Assembly: GCA_947175585.1 (NCBI GenBank)
Contig: CAMWNL010000162.1
Location: 1-5,226, forward strand
DNA from: an uncultured Bacteroidales bacterium
Lineage (GTDB): Bacteria > Bacteroidota > Bacteroidia > Bacteroidales > Muribaculaceae
Direction: 5' to 3'
Length of the DNA stretch: 5,226 nucleotides
Shown: positions 5,165-5,226 of the stretch, in pieces
Layout: each line of letters opens with the position of its first letter
Position numbering within the stretch: position 1 is the first letter of the stretch
The notes under the pieces: generated by a model
What the model was told of the DNA's origin: nothing
The model's input: only the letters and a program-made list of their open reading frames with translations
Database searches by the model: none
Program-made: the position numbers and the translations under genes

Positions 5165-5226
5165 ATGAAAAAGTTTTTATTTGTGGCTTTAGCGGCCGTC
5201 TCCTCATTATATGCCTCTGCAGAGGG
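5165..5226 (+). CDS. N-terminus of an exported protein (signal peptide only)
   Basis: Twenty full codons plus two bases are visible before the right edge, reading MKKFLFVALAAVSSLYASAE. The Lys-Lys start, the hydrophobic core (residues 4-16) and the ASA motif (17-19) form a typical signal peptidase I signal peptide, with cleavage likely after Ala19. The product is therefore periplasmic, outer-membrane or secreted; nothing more can be said because the mature protein lies outside the window. It has its own -7 box at 5133-5140 and is insulated from ribE by a terminator. A short purine run (AAG) sits directly before the ATG. Confidence 0.8.
   Translation, partial: MKKFLFVALAAVSSLYASAE

Noticed and set aside
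1..5226. CRISPR arrays, tRNA or rRNA genes, insertion sequences
   Set aside because: No regularly spaced repeats, cloverleaf-like segments, transposase motifs or terminal inverted repeats were seen on either strand.

Overview
The window looks like a chromosomal piece of a Bacteroidales bacterium (Bacteroidota), possibly of the Muribaculaceae type. Three things suggest this: several copies of the Bacteroidota -7 promoter box TAnnTTTG placed ahead of genes, A/T-rich start regions without clear Shine-Dalgarno sequences, and a moderate-GC coding style with AT-rich intergenic DNA. The family assignment is inference from style only.

Layout, left to right. On the minus strand are two genes read toward the left edge. 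The upstream one (218-1567) encodes an exported protein of two tandem SGNH/GDSL-hydrolase domains; the first keeps the catalytic residues and the second has lost them. Only 26 bases further on begins a second minus-strand gene (191 to the left edge, 63 codons visible). Its cysteine motif and the surrounding WNPWHGC...CYVYR block place it in the phage Gp37/Gp68-like DUF5131 (three-Cys-motif) family. A 229-base divergent spacer with a small inverted repeat separates this pair from the plus-strand genes.

On the plus strand come a two-TM potassium channel with a TTLGFGD selectivity filter and a roughly 200-residue cytosolic tail (1797-2708); a 291-base spacer with two good -7 boxes and a strong GC hairpin; a 449-residue single-pass membrane protein I do not recognise (3000-4349); riboflavin synthase alpha chain, ribE (4397-5005), probably cotranscribed with the unknown protein; a very strong hairpin terminator (5026-5090); and the promoter and signal peptide of a further exported protein cut off by the right edge (5165 onward).

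The genes do not form one obvious pathway. The sequence is mainly ordinary chromosome. The points most worth a second look are the dead second SGNH domain, the uncharacterised single-pass membrane protein, the edge-truncated three-Cys-motif gene, and the promoter/hairpin arrangement ahead of the unknown gene. No mobile element, CRISPR array, tRNA or rRNA was seen.
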